This document shows positions 6,127-6,566 of a DNA stretch of 6,566 nt, one piece after another; within the stretch, counting starts at the first letter, position 1, and each line of letters begins with the position of its first letter. Both the position numbers and the translations under genes were made by a program. Source of the DNA: Deltaproteobacteria bacterium (GTDB lineage Bacteria; Desulfobacterota; DSM-4660; Desulfatiglandales; HGW-15); contig DAOVAK010000158.1 of NCBI GenBank assembly GCA_030671095.1, positions 1 through 6,566 of the forward strand. Direction: 5' to 3'. The notes under the pieces are model-generated. The model was not told where the DNA came from. It did no database searches and saw only the letters and a list, made by a program, of their open reading frames with translations.

Positions 6127-6566
6127 ATGGAAATACCAAAATTTATAGGTTATCGACGGGAAAATGGGAGAGTGGGTGTGAGGAATCATGTGATCATTCT
6201 TCCCCTGGATGATCTTTCAAATGCGTCCAGCGAGGCAGTGGCCAATAACATCAAAGGGACCATGGCCCTCCCTCACCCCTACGGGCGGCTTCAGTTTGGC
6301 GAAGACCTGGAGCTTTTCTTCAGGACGCTCATCGGCACGGGTGCCAACCCCAATGTGGCTGCGGTGGTCGTGATTGGCATTGAGCCGGAATGGACCAACC
6401 GGATCGTGGAAGGGGTAGCCAAAACGGGAAAACCGGTAGAAGGTTTCTCCATTGAACGTTATGGGGACCTTAAGACCATCGAGATGGCCTCTCGCAAGGC
6501 CAAGGAGTATATCCACTGGGCTTCAGAGATTCAAAGGACAGAGTGTTCCTGCGATGAGCTTTATGT
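6127..6566 (+). CDS. suyB: (R)-Sulfolactate sulfo-lyase, large (beta) subunit, N-terminal part (3' end outside window)
   Basis: The first 146 residues of the catalytic subunit are visible; the frame is open at the window end. ATG follows GAGGTG at 6115-6120, which overlaps the end of suyA, suggesting translational coupling. The family N terminus is clear ([18 protein letters not shown], residues 9-26). It is followed by [16 protein letters not shown] (47-62) and then [16 protein letters not shown] (72-87). Altronate-type enzymes usually have a Cys-containing YGCG segment where this protein has YGRLQFG. As far as I recall, the YGRLQFG form with DDLSNA before it belongs to the sulfo-lyase branch, which supports SuyB over a sugar-acid dehydratase. 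The catalytic core with its metal-binding residues lies beyond the window. Sulfite released by the reaction would be reduced or exported by genes not seen here. Confidence 0.88.
   Translation, partial: MEIPKFIGYRRENGRVGVRNHVIILPLDDLSNASSEAVANNIKGTMALPHPYGRLQFGEDLELFFRTLIGTGANPNVAAVVVIGIEPEWTNRIVEGVAKTGKPVEGFSIERYGDLKTIEMASRKAKEYIHWASEIQRTECSCDELY

Overview
This window carries seven protein-coding genes, all on the + strand. It looks like a piece of an anaerobic bacterial genome; a sulfite-respiring or sulfate-reducing Desulfobacterota-type organism is my best guess. That guess is inference. It rests on moderate GC content, an SdhAB-type complex of an unusual flavoprotein type, and a sulfonate-cleaving pathway whose product, sulfite, is a respiratory substrate in such organisms. 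The window contains no rRNA, dsr or other phylogenetic marker gene.

Layout: (1) 2-331 is the 3' end of an SdhB/FrdB-like iron-sulfur subunit. (2) 334-679 is a non-coding, palindrome-rich block bounded by imperfect 30-bp inverted repeats, wedged between the iron-sulfur gene and its flavoprotein partner. (3) 712-2418 is the SdhA/FrdA-like flavoprotein, which lacks the histidine that normally binds FAD covalently. (4) 2432-2509 holds three consecutive stem-loops. (5) 2532-3446 is a short, diverged member of the UxaA/SuyB lyase family that has lost its central catalytic core. (6) 3567-4631 is an Ldh2/ComC-family dehydrogenase. (7) 4736-4834 is a palindromic repeat built from 8-bp units. (8) 4849-5817 is a D-isomer-specific 2-hydroxyacid dehydrogenase resembling SlcC. 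(9) 5846-6124 is suyA, and 6127-6566 is the 5' part of suyB, cut by the window end.

Genes 6, 8 and 9 together match the known 3-sulfolactate degradation route. SlcC oxidises (S)-sulfolactate to sulfopyruvate, ComC reduces sulfopyruvate to (R)-sulfolactate (a two-enzyme racemase), and SuyAB splits (R)-sulfolactate into pyruvate and sulfite. suyA and suyB are 2 bp apart and slcC is 28 bp upstream of suyA, so these three are very probably one transcript. No transporter or regulator lies in the window. The least familiar part is the upstream half: the SuyB-like protein without its core, and a fumarate reductase-like pair, sit directly before a textbook sulfolactate cluster.
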